Shown one piece after another: positions 8,226 to 16,627 of a DNA stretch of 64,000 nucleotides. The notes beneath the pieces were generated by a model, which was not told the DNA's origin, did not search any database, and saw nothing but the letters and a program-made list of their open reading frames with translations. A program made the position numbers and the translations under genes. Origin of the DNA: Sporosarcina sp. P13 (lineage in GTDB: Bacteria > Bacillota > Bacilli > Bacillales_A > Planococcaceae); contig NZ_PDYM01000006.1 of assembly GCF_002743055.1 (NCBI RefSeq), forward strand, positions 62,001 to 126,000. Reading direction: 5' to 3'. Each line of letters opens with the position of its first letter. Positions within the stretch are counted from its first letter, which is position 1.

Positions 8226-9608
8226 ATGACTACATTACAATCATTGGATCAATACTTCACAGAGAACCGGGAGCGCCATTTGGATGAACTAAAAGACTTT
8301 TTGGCGATTCCAAGTATTAGTGCTCTTTCGGAACATCAGCCAGATATGAAAAAAGCAGCTGAGTGGCTAGCAACAATGTTCGAGAATACCGGACTCGAAA
8401 ACGTATCTATTGAAGAAACAGCCGGTCAACCTGTCGTCTACGCAGACTGGTTACATGCGGAAAATCAACCAACTATTTTAATTTATGGCCACTATGATGT
8501 ACAGCCTGTTGATCCCCTTCACTTATGGGAGACCCCACCGTTTGAAGCAACTATTCGTGATAGTAAATTATATGCGCGCGGAGCAAGCGATGATAAAGGG
8601 CAAGTGTTCATGCATGTCAAAGCGATTGAAGCGCTAATGAAATTGGACGGAAAACTTCCGGTCAACGTTAAACTAATTATTGAAGGCGAAGAAGAAATCG
8701 GTAGCCCTAATTTGGAAGAATATATTCTAAATAACCAAGATAAACTAGCTGCTGATTTAATTGTTATTTCCGATACAGGAATGTACGGCCCTGGACAGCC
8801 CGCGATTTGCTATGGCTTGCGTGGTTTAGCGGGTGTGCAGATTGATGTAAAAGGTCCAAAAGGCGATCTTCACTCTGGATTATATGGTGGCGGAGTTCAA
8901 AACCCAATTCATGCATTAGTTGAAATTTTAGCTTCATTCCGCGATGCAGAAGGTACGATTGCAATTGATGGTTTTTATGATGAAGTGCGTAATTTAACGG
9001 AAGAAGAGCGTTCAGCATGGGCTTCTCTTGATTTTGATAAAGAAGCTGTGAAACAAGAAGTTGGCGTTAAAGAACTAACGGGCGAGCCTGGCTATTCGTA
9101 TACAGAACGTACATGGGCACGTCCGACGTTAGAGATAAATGGGGTTTTCGGAGGCTTTTCTGGCGAAGGTATCAAGACTGTGTTGCCTTCAGAAGCTGGC
9201 GCGAAAATTACGTGTCGTCTAGTGCCTGATCAAGATCCAGATGAAATCGTCGCCAAGTTGCGCGCACATATCGCCAAGCACGAACCGGTTGGCTGTGAAG
9301 TGACAGTGACCGAGTTCGATAAAGGTAAGCCTTATTTGACTCCTTACGATCATGAGGTGATTCAAGCAGCTGGCAGAGCGTATGAACAAGTATATGGCGT
9401 GCCGACTGTTTATACGCGGGGTGGCGGTTCGATTCCGATTGTCGCTGCATTTGACGAGATTCTTAATTTACCTGTTGTGTTAATGGGCTTTGGTTTGGAT
9501 ACGGAAAATTTCCATGCACCGAATGAGCATTTTCATTTGGAGAATTTTGATAAAGGGCTACGTGTGATTGGTAGTTATTATGGTGAGATTGAGAAGCTGG
9601 GGATGTAA
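8226..9608 (+). CDS. M20-family metallopeptidase (dipeptidase)
   Basis: A 460-residue cytosolic zinc peptidase of the M20 (ArgE/DapE/CNDP-like) family. The metal ligands are visible in order: His in YGHYDVQP, bridging Asp in GASDDKGQ with its catalytic Glu pair EGEEEIGSP, Asp in ISDTGMYG, and His in HAPNEHFH near the C-terminus. A dimerisation lid domain fills the middle. It should cleave dipeptides or N-acylated amino acids. AGAGGG is six bases before ATG 8226, and a plausible -10 (TATACT, near 8190) lies upstream. There is no terminator directly after the stop: the 21-bp repeat array starts 12 bp downstream and would form its 3' untranslated region. Confidence 0.92.
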   Translation: MTTLQSLDQYFTENRERHLDELKDFLAIPSISALSEHQPDMKKAAEWLATMFENTGLENVSIEETAGQPVVYADWLHAENQPTILIYGHYDVQPVDPLHLWETPPFEATIRDSKLYARGASDDKGQVFMHVKAIEALMKLDGKLPVNVKLIIEGEEEIGSPNLEEYILNNQDKLAADLIVISDTGMYGPGQPAICYGLRGLAGVQIDVKGPKGDLHSGLYGGGVQNPIHALVEILASFRDAEGTIAIDGFYDEVRNLTEEERSAWASLDFDKEAVKQEVGVKELTGEPGYSYTERTWARPTLEINGVFGGFSGEGIKTVLPSEAGAKITCRLVPDQDPDEIVAKLRAHIAKHEPVGCEVTVTEFDKGKPYLTPYDHEVIQAAGRAYEQVYGVPTVYTRGGGSIPIVAAFDEILNLPVVLMGFGLDTENFHAPNEHFHLENFDKGLRVIGSYYGEIEKLGM

Positions 9609-9620
9609 GGTTGATTGGTC

Positions 9621-9970
9621 TATGAGCGTGGTGACGGGGGCTATGAGCGCGGAGACAAGCTTTATGAGCGCTGGGACTAGGGCTATGAGCGCAAAGACAA
9701 GGTCTATGAGCGTGAAGACAAGCTTTATGAGCGCGGGGACGAGGGCTATGAGCGCGAAGACGGGGGCTATGAGCGCGGAGACGGGGGCTATGAGCGCGAA
9801 GACGGGGCTATGAGCGCGGAGACGGGGGCTATGAGCGCGGAGACGGGGGCTATGAGCGCGGAGACGGGGGCTATGAGCGCGGAGACGGGGTCTATGAGCG
9901 CAGAGACAAGTTCTATGAGCGCCGAGACAAGGTCCATGAGCGCGGAGACAAGGTCTATGAGCGCGGAGAC
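9621..9970 (+). repeat. 21-bp tandem repeat array 1, 17 cores
   Basis: Seventeen cores of TATGAGCGCG type, the first at 9621 and the last at 9956. They are spaced at exactly 21 bp except one 20-bp step near 9789-9809. The 11-base remainder is mostly GAGACGGGGGC or GAGACAAGGTC. The array fills the space between the convergent M20 peptidase and nitroreductase genes, ahead of their shared terminator. Because 21 is a multiple of three, several frames stay open, but no translated start is evident. Confidence 0.95.
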
Positions 9971-9982
9971 AATAAAAAACGT

Positions 9983-10018
9983 AAAAACAGGCACTCCCCA
10001 AATGGATGCCTGTTTTTA
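9983..10018. terminator. Bidirectional terminator between convergent genes
   Basis: AAAACAGGCA (9984-9993) pairs with TGCCTGTTTT (10007-10016). Both strands end in a run of T. It serves the nitroreductase gene on the minus strand and, after the repeat array, the M20 gene on the plus strand. Confidence 0.9.
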
Positions 10019-10022
10019 TGTT

Positions 10023-10607
10023 TTATTCTTCTTCACTCACGCCGAAATACGTAATGATTTCTTCATTTGTTTTACGTGGAGCTGCTTTTGGTAACGTATC
10101 GAAATAGCCAAATTGTAACATGCTGATGATGCGTTCACCTTGTTGCACATCTAAACGTTCGCGGAATTTCGGATTATCTAGGAATGGTGGTGTTTTCCAG
10201 CACGTTCCTATACCCCGATCCCACGCGAGCAATTGAATATTTTGGATTAGCATACTTGCTGCAGCATAATCCTCCAAACGTTCTTTTTGGCGTGCATCTT
10301 CAGGTACGATAATGAAAACAGCCGCGCTCGCAGACGAAAACTTTTTCATTTGCTTGTCTAAGTCTTCGTCGGAAAGTTGCTTCCAGTTCGCTACGCCGAA
10401 TTCCTTCAATACATCTAGAAGCTGCTTATACTGCGCATCTGCTGCTACTATCAAACGCCAAGGATTACGGTTTCCATGGTTCGGTGCCCAGACGGCATCT
10501 TCTATAATTTCTGGTATGATTTCAGGTTCGATCGGTTGACCATTAAAGTTTTTTATCGAGCGCCGCGTAACGATGGCCTCTCTTACCGATAATGCTTGTT
10601 CATTCAC
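10023..10607 (-). CDS. Nitroreductase family flavoprotein
   Basis: A 194-residue FMN-dependent nitroreductase-fold enzyme, NAD(P)H-linked by family. The N-terminal TRRSIKNF carries the FMN-phosphate-binding Arg-Arg-Ser, NHGNRNPWRLIV matches the P-rich binding loop of YdjA-type members, and GIGTCWKTPPF is the usual GxG segment. The physiological substrate cannot be read. The start is taken as GTG 10607 because AAGGAGAAGG lies six bases upstream; an upstream in-frame ATG at 10628 overlaps the ribosome binding site itself. It converges on the M20 peptidase gene across repeat array 1. Confidence 0.9.
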   Translation of the reverse strand: MNEQALSVREAIVTRRSIKNFNGQPIEPEIIPEIIEDAVWAPNHGNRNPWRLIVAADAQYKQLLDVLKEFGVANWKQLSDEDLDKQMKKFSSASAAVFIIVPEDARQKERLEDYAAASMLIQNIQLLAWDRGIGTCWKTPPFLDNPKFRERLDVQQGERIISMLQFGYFDTLPKAAPRKTNEEIITYFGVSEEE

Positions 10608-10716
10608 ACTCAACCTTCTCCTTTGCATGTGTACTATAACTGTTTCTAAGTATACCTAACTTGGCGAGTAGTTACTAGAGGCGAAGCAAAAAACACTTCG
10701 AACGCCTAGTTTCGAT

Positions 10717-11202
10717 TCAAGAGAAATAGTCGTTTATTTTAAAGAATATATACTTTGCATTAGGTGAATAGGCGTAGGAATCTTTATAATCCCATGTTCG
10801 GTGATACGCATTATAGGTATGTGCATTGACTAGTGGTGTATTCCCATCCTTTGCTGTCACAATGGTTGAATGATCAAAACGTCCATCCCCTTGGAAATCA
10901 TACGCGATGACGTCACCGATTTGAAGTTCTTCGGCCGAGCCGACTTGAGTAGCTGTTAAACCTTTCTTGGAAGTTGCTAAATACCAGCGCAATGAATGGG
11001 CTACAGTAAAACTGAAACTCCAAGTACCTTTACGCAACCACCAGCCCTTTTCACGATTGGGATAACCATGCATCGGTGCACCACCTGCTAGTAAACACTG
11101 GGAAATATAATTCGTACAATCATCATCCACTATAGGAAACGCTGGATTCCTACCATCCCACCATTTATCTGCATAACGTACTGCCGCTTGTCGATCATAC
11201 AA
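10717..11202 (-). CDS. Amidase_6-type putative cell-wall amidase domain protein
   Basis: A 161-residue stand-alone copy of the putative amidase domain found at the C-terminus of Bacillus YhbB-like proteins. Visible hallmarks are [16 protein letters not shown] at the start, the probable nucleophile Cys in [10 protein letters not shown] (residues about 27-36), [12 protein letters not shown] and the His in FDHSTIV, and [11 protein letters not shown]. No signal peptide or membrane segment is present, so either it is cytosolic, it leaves the cell by another route, or it acts in the forespore or at lysis. The start is TTG 11202, with AAGGAGGGG five bases upstream. Confidence 0.78.
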   Translation of the reverse strand: MYDRQAAVRYADKWWDGRNPAFPIVDDDCTNYISQCLLAGGAPMHGYPNREKGWWLRKGTWSFSFTVAHSLRWYLATSKKGLTATQVGSAEELQIGDVIAYDFQGDGRFDHSTIVTAKDGNTPLVNAHTYNAYHRTWDYKDSYAYSPNAKYIFFKINDYFS

Positions 11203-11357
11203 AAAAACCCCTCCTTGCCAAACTATATGACAAAAAGAGGCTACGAATTAATACTTTAGATGAAAACTTCTTGATGACTATTCATGAATCTATTAATATG
11301 CGATAATGTGTATATTAATTCATTTAGTGTTATAAAATAGTATTAACTACTTTGTAC

Positions 11358-11401
11358 AAAAAAAGTGGCAGCTCCCGAAGACTCACTTCAAGAACTGCCA
11401 C
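11358..11401 (-). terminator. Intrinsic terminator of tRNA-Ala
   Basis: The minus strand holds GTGGCAGTTCTTGAAG / CTTCGGGAGCTGCCAC with a 5-nt loop and TTTTTTT. It starts 12 bp after the tRNA 3' end. Confidence 0.92.
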
Positions 11402-11412
11402 AAATTTGTTTA

Positions 11413-11485
11413 TGGAGCATAGGGGGCTCGAACCCCTGACCTTTGCACTGCCAGCGCAACGCTCTCCCAGCTGAGCTAATGCCCC
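11413..11485 (-). tRNA. tRNA-Ala (anticodon GGC)
   Basis: A 73-nt cloverleaf on the minus strand. The acceptor arms GGGGCAT and ATGCTCC pair with one G-U. The D arm is GCTC-AGCTGGGA-GAGC, the anticodon stem TTGCG/TGCAA with loop CTGGCAG, and the T arm AGGGG-TTCGAGC-CCCCT. The anticodon GGC reads Ala codons GCC and GCU. The discriminator is A and CCA is not encoded. It stands alone with its own terminator. Confidence 0.96.
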
Positions 11486-11558
11486 TCGTTTCTGATACAA
11501 TATAGAGTATATCAACTAGTCAAAGAAAAGACAATAGGCAAGGAAGGTGATATGACAG

Positions 11559-12575
11559 ATGCAGTATGCAGAAAAGAAAATTAAAGAAACGGTACCGCTA
11601 TGCGATTCTAAAGGTCTTCTTAATCCTGAATCCATCGGTTTTTCACATACTCCGCTAGTAGTCAGCAACCTAAAAGGTCAGTTCATGAAAAAGAAAAGAT
11701 GGAATCATTGGTCCATCTATGGAGAAGATTTATTATTTTCCGCAACCATTGTCCATCTAGATTATAAAGCACTATGCCTTATTTACATATTAAATTACGA
11801 AACACAGCGATTTTATGAAAAACATATATCTATACCTTTTGGGCGACGCGTTCACATGCCACACGAACCATTGGATAGTATTAAATTCATTCATGATGAA
11901 ATTACAGTTCAGGTCATTCATATGCAAGGTGAAACGCATTTATCTGTAACCATTCAGGATTTTGATAATGAAATACTTCATGCAGATTTACATATTATTC
12001 ATCCTGAAAAAGATGACTCACTTAATGTTGTGGTTCCAAGAAGTCGGGATTCCTTCCACTTCACATCAAAACATACAATTTTGCCTACTGGTGGTTTTGT
12101 CAAAGTTGGAGATCGTCGCTATGACTTTAACCCTTACTATAGCTTTGCTGTATACGATTACAGCCGTGGTGTTTGGACTACCATGGAGAACTGGGAATGG
12201 GCTACGGCTTCTCAGCGAACTGGCGGCAAAAGGGTCGGATTGAATTTGGGAGGAAGTTGGACAGACGGTACAGGTATCACTGAAAATGCAGTATTCGTGG
12301 AAGGTACGATGTATAAATTCCATGAAGATGTAGTATTTGAACAAGATAAAGGCAATCTTATGAATCCTTGGCGTATTAACACTAAGGAATCAGACGATAT
12401 TTCATTACTATTCAAACCGTTTTTCCAAAACCAGACACTTGAACAGTATTTCCTACGCAAAATGTCTGTCTATCAAACAGTTGGATATTACCACGGAAAG
12501 ATTCGCCTGCCTAATGGTCAAATCTTACCTATTCGCCAAATGCTAGGTTCTATTCTTGAACGAAAATATGTATAA
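11559..12575 (+). CDS. DUF2804 domain protein
   Basis: A 338-residue protein matching my memory of the DUF2804 family: it begins EKKIKETVPLCDSKGLLNPE and has the WATASQRTGGKRVGLNLGGS and WTDGTGITENAVFVEG segments. The family is widespread in bacteria, soluble, beta-rich, and without an assigned reaction; a lipocalin-like or carbohydrate-binding fold has been suggested for similar sequences. No signal peptide or membrane segment is seen. GGAAGGTGA lies eight bases before ATG 11559. It is transcribed away from the tRNA; the lipoprotein gene begins 94 bp downstream with its own -10-like TAATAT. Confidence 0.82.
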   Translation: MQYAEKKIKETVPLCDSKGLLNPESIGFSHTPLVVSNLKGQFMKKKRWNHWSIYGEDLLFSATIVHLDYKALCLIYILNYETQRFYEKHISIPFGRRVHMPHEPLDSIKFIHDEITVQVIHMQGETHLSVTIQDFDNEILHADLHIIHPEKDDSLNVVVPRSRDSFHFTSKHTILPTGGFVKVGDRRYDFNPYYSFAVYDYSRGVWTTMENWEWATASQRTGGKRVGLNLGGSWTDGTGITENAVFVEGTMYKFHEDVVFEQDKGNLMNPWRINTKESDDISLLFKPFFQNQTLEQYFLRKMSVYQTVGYYHGKIRLPNGQILPIRQMLGSILERKYV

Positions 12576-12669
12576 AAAATAACTCCCCCCTACATTAGGA
12601 AATCGTGGTTTAGCGCATGCCTTTTTTGGCGATAATATAAGTACCATGCACTCAGAAAGGATGTAGCGG

Positions 12670-13131
12670 ATGTCTTTTTATAAAATGTTATCGATTATTG
12701 GAATTGCGTCTCTTTTAGTCGTCGGGGGCTGTTCTAAAAAGGAAGATCCACCAGATAATAATACAGCCATTGGTTTTGAGGACGAGGAGAAAGGCAAAGG
12801 CAGTACAATCAACACCGGTGACGGTTACGGCTTCACAGATTTTGATTTGACGATCAAGAAGGATAATAAGAAAATCGAAGTGGATTATGAAGGTGTAAAG
12901 CCTGGTGATGCGGAATATCTGAATGAGTTTCAAGAAGTAAATCAAAAAGGTAATGAAGCGATTGATAGTATGCATCCTATGTTTATCGAGATCTTGCTAG
13001 ATAGTGATACGACGCAAGAGCAAGCAATCGATAAGATTCTTCAGTGGTATGGTCTTGATGATTACGATGAGTTTGATCTAGATGTTACGTTTTCAGATAA
13101 TACAACGTTAGATATTGATGAAAAGAAATGA
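12670..13131 (+). CDS. YusW-like lipoprotein
   Basis: A 153-residue exported lipoprotein. The signal peptide ends in the lipobox LVVGGC (Cys21), followed by an acidic linker of about 30 residues and then a domain near residues 55-153 (YGFTDFDLTIKKDNKKIEVDY ...) that resembles the YusW domain of Bacillus. The mature protein is strongly acidic, as usual for extracytoplasmic proteins of these bacteria. Its function is not known. AAAGGA lies eight bases before ATG 12670, and a strong terminator follows at 13137. Confidence 0.78.
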   Translation: MSFYKMLSIIGIASLLVVGGCSKKEDPPDNNTAIGFEDEEKGKGSTINTGDGYGFTDFDLTIKKDNKKIEVDYEGVKPGDAEYLNEFQEVNQKGNEAIDSMHPMFIEILLDSDTTQEQAIDKILQWYGLDDYDEFDLDVTFSDNTTLDIDEKK

Positions 13132-13136
13132 AGAAC

Positions 13137-13172
13137 ACTCGCTTATCCAGCGTATTGGATAAGCGAGTTTTT
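13137..13172 (+). terminator. Intrinsic terminator of the YusW-like gene
   Basis: ACTCGCTTATCC (13137-13148) pairs perfectly with GGATAAGCGAGT (13157-13168), 8-nt loop, then TTTTTGTTGT. Confidence 0.92.
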
Positions 13173-13191
13173 GTTGTACTAGCTTAGTCGG

Positions 13192-14139
13192 TTACGAATC
13201 ATATGGTTCATATTGTTGAATTGGATCTGGTGGCGCAACAGTCTTCTTCTTTCGATTGCCGCCTACAGATAACCAAATAACTCCAAGTAGCATAGTAATC
13301 GCACCACTAATTTGCCAGCCCCCCATCAGTTGATCTAACCAAACGACAGATACTACCATCGCAGTTAGCGGTTCAAAGCTAGACAATACACTTGTCTCTA
13401 CAGGTGAAATGTATGTCATGCTTTGTAGGAACAAAATAAAGGCAAGCGTCCCCATGATAATAACGAGCAACAACATCCCCATCGCCGGTCCATTTAGCAA
13501 GATAACTAAATTCATGAAGAACATCGGTAAATTGATGATAAATAATGCCAATCCACCAATGAACATCCCCCAACCAACAACGAGTAATACGCCCCACTCT
13601 GCCATCAAAACAACTGGATACAATGTATAAAATGTAAAGGCAATCCCGACAACTACCCCCCACACAATGGCGGTTGTGTTTAATGATATGCTGGAAAACG
13701 ACCCATTAGTCAATAACAAGAGTAGACCGAACAATGCGACGACCATACCAATCACTTGCCCGCCCGGCGGAAAGGATCTTTGGGTAATGGACAATAGGAT
13801 AATGATATATACAGGCGCGACGAATTGGAAGAGTGTAGCGACTACTGCGTCACTATGCGCGATCGTCTGGACGAAACCAAACTGCACACCTAGCATACCG
13901 ATCACACCGAACGCGATCATCTTTCGAAACCACAGTTTCTGCCTCATTGGACGCCCTACTTGTACGCCTTTAGCCTTTAGTAATAAAAGAACAGCCGCTC
14001 CTGCTATCGTCAGACGCAAGATCAACATCATGGAAACTGACATGTCGCTATGATTCAAAATCCACTCCATCATAGGTCCTGTAGCACCCCATAACATTGA
14101 ACCTATGACAATCATCATAATTCCTTTCATTCGTAACAT
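13192..14139 (-). CDS. EamA/DMT-family transporter
   Basis: A 315-residue membrane protein with ten predicted hydrophobic segments arranged as two EamA repeats (about residues 1-145 and 150-290). It opens with MIVIGSMLWGATGPMMEWIL, typical for RhaT/EamA-type drug-metabolite transporters, and closes with a short charged tail. Relatives export amino acids or metabolites; the substrate is open. AGGGGTGA is six bases before ATG 14139. It is convergent with the lipoprotein gene, whose terminator lies in between, and divergent from the PAS-EAL gene. Confidence 0.85.
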   Translation of the reverse strand: MLRMKGIMMIVIGSMLWGATGPMMEWILNHSDMSVSMMLILRLTIAGAAVLLLLKAKGVQVGRPMRQKLWFRKMIAFGVIGMLGVQFGFVQTIAHSDAVVATLFQFVAPVYIIILLSITQRSFPPGGQVIGMVVALFGLLLLLTNGSFSSISLNTTAIVWGVVVGIAFTFYTLYPVVLMAEWGVLLVVGWGMFIGGLALFIINLPMFFMNLVILLNGPAMGMLLLVIIMGTLAFILFLQSMTYISPVETSVLSSFEPLTAMVVSVVWLDQLMGGWQISGAITMLLGVIWLSVGGNRKKKTVAPPDPIQQYEPYDS

Positions 14140-14206
14140 GCTCCATCACCCCTAACAAAAAATTGTAGATTTCTTTACGTATAGTATAAAGTTCTTACTT
14201 ATAATA

Positions 14207-14234
14207 TGGACACAAGTCTATTTTTGCTTATAAT
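14207..14234 (+). promoter_or_regulatory. Sigma-A-type promoter for the PAS-EAL gene
   Basis: TGGACA (14207-14212), a 16-bp spacer and TATAAT (14229-14234), 35 bp before ATG 14270. The match to the vegetative consensus is read by eye. Confidence 0.6.
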
Positions 14235-14269
14235 AGTTATATAGTAGAACTTGAAAGGAGCTTTCTCTA

Positions 14270-15922
14270 ATGAATACAACCGACCTCCCTGAAACCAATG
14301 AATATAACTCATTAGTTAATAGTCTCGATAAATTTCATTTAGTCACCCATACGGATGGAGAAGGACTAATAACCTATGCAAATCAGAATTACTTAAACGT
14401 GAGCGGATGGACACCTAAACGCATCATTGGAAAATCTATTTGGCAAATGTTTTCGGATTGCTCGGAAAACCAAGATATCGTCAATTCGATTTGGGATCGT
14501 TTACTTTTAGGTAAGTCCTGGTCAGGTAAAGTAGAAAAAATGTCTCGCGACGGCAAGCCATTTTTTGTAAATATGCTAGCAGTACCTACAACTTCTAATG
14601 AAGGCGAATTACAATCCGCACTTTTTTTAGAACTGGATATTACAGAAGATATCCGCTTGCAAGAAAAGCTAGGAGAAATCGCATTTATTGACGTGGAAAC
14701 CGGATTAATGAGCCGCCACAAATTGGAACAAGTCGTTAATGAGTCGATTGACAAAGGACTTCATTTTTCATTTGTCTATTTAACGATCGATCATTACTAC
14801 ACTATAAAAGAATTACAATCTGCTGATTCTGAAACGCAACTGATCCAAGAATTCACTAATCGTCTAAAGCGTTATTTCCAAGATAGCCCGATTGCACGGA
14901 TTGATACGAACAGTTTCGTCGTACTCACTGCATTTGGTGATTGGTATATTCAAGGATTCTATGATTTCCTAAAACAACAACCAATCTACTTGAGTCATAA
15001 CGCACAAACGCTTTCGATCAGTGGCGGGATCGTACGTTTCCCCGAAGATCAACAAACATACGTGCAGTTATATCAAGTGGCACTTGCTGCTGCGGATGAG
15101 GTCATCAGCTCAGGTGGCGGCCGAATCGCTTCACTCTCTGCCGAGTCTCATAAAACTTTAAATCGCCGTCATGAAATCGATCGTAAAATGCTGACAGCAC
15201 TAGATCGAAATTCGTTACACGTTGCCTATCAACCACAATTCGATATTGCCAGCAACAGTATTACTTGCTATGAAGCATTGGTTCGCTGGGAAGATGAAGA
15301 GCTTGGCGTCATTAGTCCCGATGAATTAATTCCCATCGCGGAAGAAAACGGATTGATAGAAGAAGTCGGAGCCTACGTAGCGGAAGAAGCGATGACGTTT
15401 GCGACGAATTGGCACCGAGCCGGCACGGATATGGGCATTTCCATTAACACTTCTGTGCGCGAATCATTGAATCCGCAATGGAAAGACCGTCTAATCTCTA
15501 TCTTAAACGATACGGGCTGTCCGGCAAACAAAGTATACTTAGAGTTTACAGAAACATTCGCACTCAAGGCGGAAGAAGAACAATCTGTACTCTCACAAAT
15601 GTCCGAGCTTCAAAATCTTGGGTTACAATTCACGCTAGACGACTTTGGTTCAGGTTATGCATCGTTACGCTATTTGCAACACTTGCCTGTCACAACTATC
15701 AAAATTGACCGGATCTTTACTGAAGTTTTGCTTAGTAATCCAAAGACTCAAAAGTTAGTAGAAGGAATTATTCAGCTTTCCAAAAAGCTGAACTTATACA
15801 CAGTCGCTGAAGGCGTCGTCAATGAAGACCAGTTTAATTTGTTGAAGAAAATGGGAATCGACGCGGTACAAGGTCACTATATCGGTATACCACTACCCGC
15901 CGATCAAATCGACATACACTAA
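14270..15922 (+). CDS. PAS - degenerate GGDEF - EAL signalling protein
   Basis: A 550-residue cytosolic protein. A PAS domain (about 20-130, YANQNYLNVSGWTPKRIIGK) is followed by a GGDEF-like domain (about 135-290) in which the GGDEF loop reads DTNSFVV, so it should not make c-di-GMP. An EAL domain (about 300-545) follows. EAL hallmarks are kept: YEALVRW, ISINTS, EFTET, DDFGSGYASL, KID, VAEG and QGHYIGIPLP. The final residue of the AEGVE motif is Val instead of Glu, but the catalytic set looks complete, so c-di-GMP hydrolysis is likely, tuned by the PAS input and perhaps by GTP binding to the dead GGDEF. No membrane segment is present. Confidence 0.9.
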   Translation: MNTTDLPETNEYNSLVNSLDKFHLVTHTDGEGLITYANQNYLNVSGWTPKRIIGKSIWQMFSDCSENQDIVNSIWDRLLLGKSWSGKVEKMSRDGKPFFVNMLAVPTTSNEGELQSALFLELDITEDIRLQEKLGEIAFIDVETGLMSRHKLEQVVNESIDKGLHFSFVYLTIDHYYTIKELQSADSETQLIQEFTNRLKRYFQDSPIARIDTNSFVVLTAFGDWYIQGFYDFLKQQPIYLSHNAQTLSISGGIVRFPEDQQTYVQLYQVALAAADEVISSGGGRIASLSAESHKTLNRRHEIDRKMLTALDRNSLHVAYQPQFDIASNSITCYEALVRWEDEELGVISPDELIPIAEENGLIEEVGAYVAEEAMTFATNWHRAGTDMGISINTSVRESLNPQWKDRLISILNDTGCPANKVYLEFTETFALKAEEEQSVLSQMSELQNLGLQFTLDDFGSGYASLRYLQHLPVTTIKIDRIFTEVLLSNPKTQKLVEGIIQLSKKLNLYTVAEGVVNEDQFNLLKKMGIDAVQGHYIGIPLPADQIDIH

Positions 15923-15943
15923 AATAAGTCCACACAAATTTGA

Positions 15944-15979
15944 TGGAGCACCTTTCTTATAGAAAGGGCTCCATTTTTT
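15944..15979 (+). terminator. Intrinsic terminator of the PAS-EAL gene
   Basis: TGGAGCACCTTTC pairs with GAAAGGGCTCCA, 5-nt loop, followed by TTTTTT at 15974-15979. Confidence 0.9.
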
Positions 15980-16076
15980 CGCGCATATGGGTAGTTAGGT
16001 TTTATCCGTCTATTTCCTTACAGCTTACTGGATGGGGGATGAAAATACAATGTTTTTATATTGAGGTTGCTTGGGC

Positions 16077-16615
16077 TATGAGCGCGAGATCACTTTCTAT
16101 GAGCGCGGGATCGCTTTCTATGAGCGCGAGATCGCTTTCTATGAGCGCAGGAACGCTTTCTATGAGCGCAGGACCGCTTTCTATGAGCGCGGGATCGCTT
16201 TCTATGAGCGCGAGATCGCTTTCTATGAGCGCGAGATCGCTTTCTATGAGCGCGAGATCGCTTTCTATGAGCGCGGGACCGCTTTCTATGAGCGCGAGAT
16301 CGCTTTCTATGAGCGCGCGATCGCTTTCTATGAGCGCGGGACCGCTTTCTATGAGCGCGAGATCGCTTTCTATGAGCGCGGGATCGCTTTCTATGAGCGC
16401 GCGATCGCTTTCTATGAGCGCGAGAACGCTTTCTATGAGCGCGGGATCGCTTTCTATGAGCGCGGGATCGCTTTCTATGAGCGCGGGATCGCTTTCTATG
16501 AGCGCGGGGGCGCTTTCTATGAGCGCGGGATCGCTTTCTATGAGCGCGGGATCGCTTTCTATGAGCGCGGGAACGCTTTCTATGAGCGCGAAACCACTTT
16601 CTATGAGCGTGGACA
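16077..16615 (+). repeat. 21-bp tandem repeat array 2, 26 cores
   Basis: Twenty-six cores, the first at 16077 and the last at 16602, all spaced by exactly 21 bp (25 steps = 525 bp). The core is TATGAGCGCG and the remainder is mostly GGATCGCTTTC, with variants AGATCGCTTTC, GAACGCTTTC and GACCGCTTTC types. It lies between the convergent PAS-EAL and beta-propeller genes, past the terminator of the former and 12 bp from the stop of the latter. In RNA each unit could form a 5-bp hairpin GAGCG/CGCTT. Confidence 0.96.
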
Positions 16616-16627
16616 TAAATTACTCGA

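Noticed and set aside
10677-10715. Hairpin AGGCGAAG / CTTCGAACGCCT downstream of the amidase-like gene
   Set aside because: The stem is interrupted, its T-run lies in the loop and no U-tract follows, so I do not call it a terminator.
11490-11525. Promoter of tRNA-Ala (TTGACT with nearby TATATT/TATTGT)
   Set aside because: The spacing (13 or 15 bp) is off for every combination, so no promoter was annotated although one must lie here.
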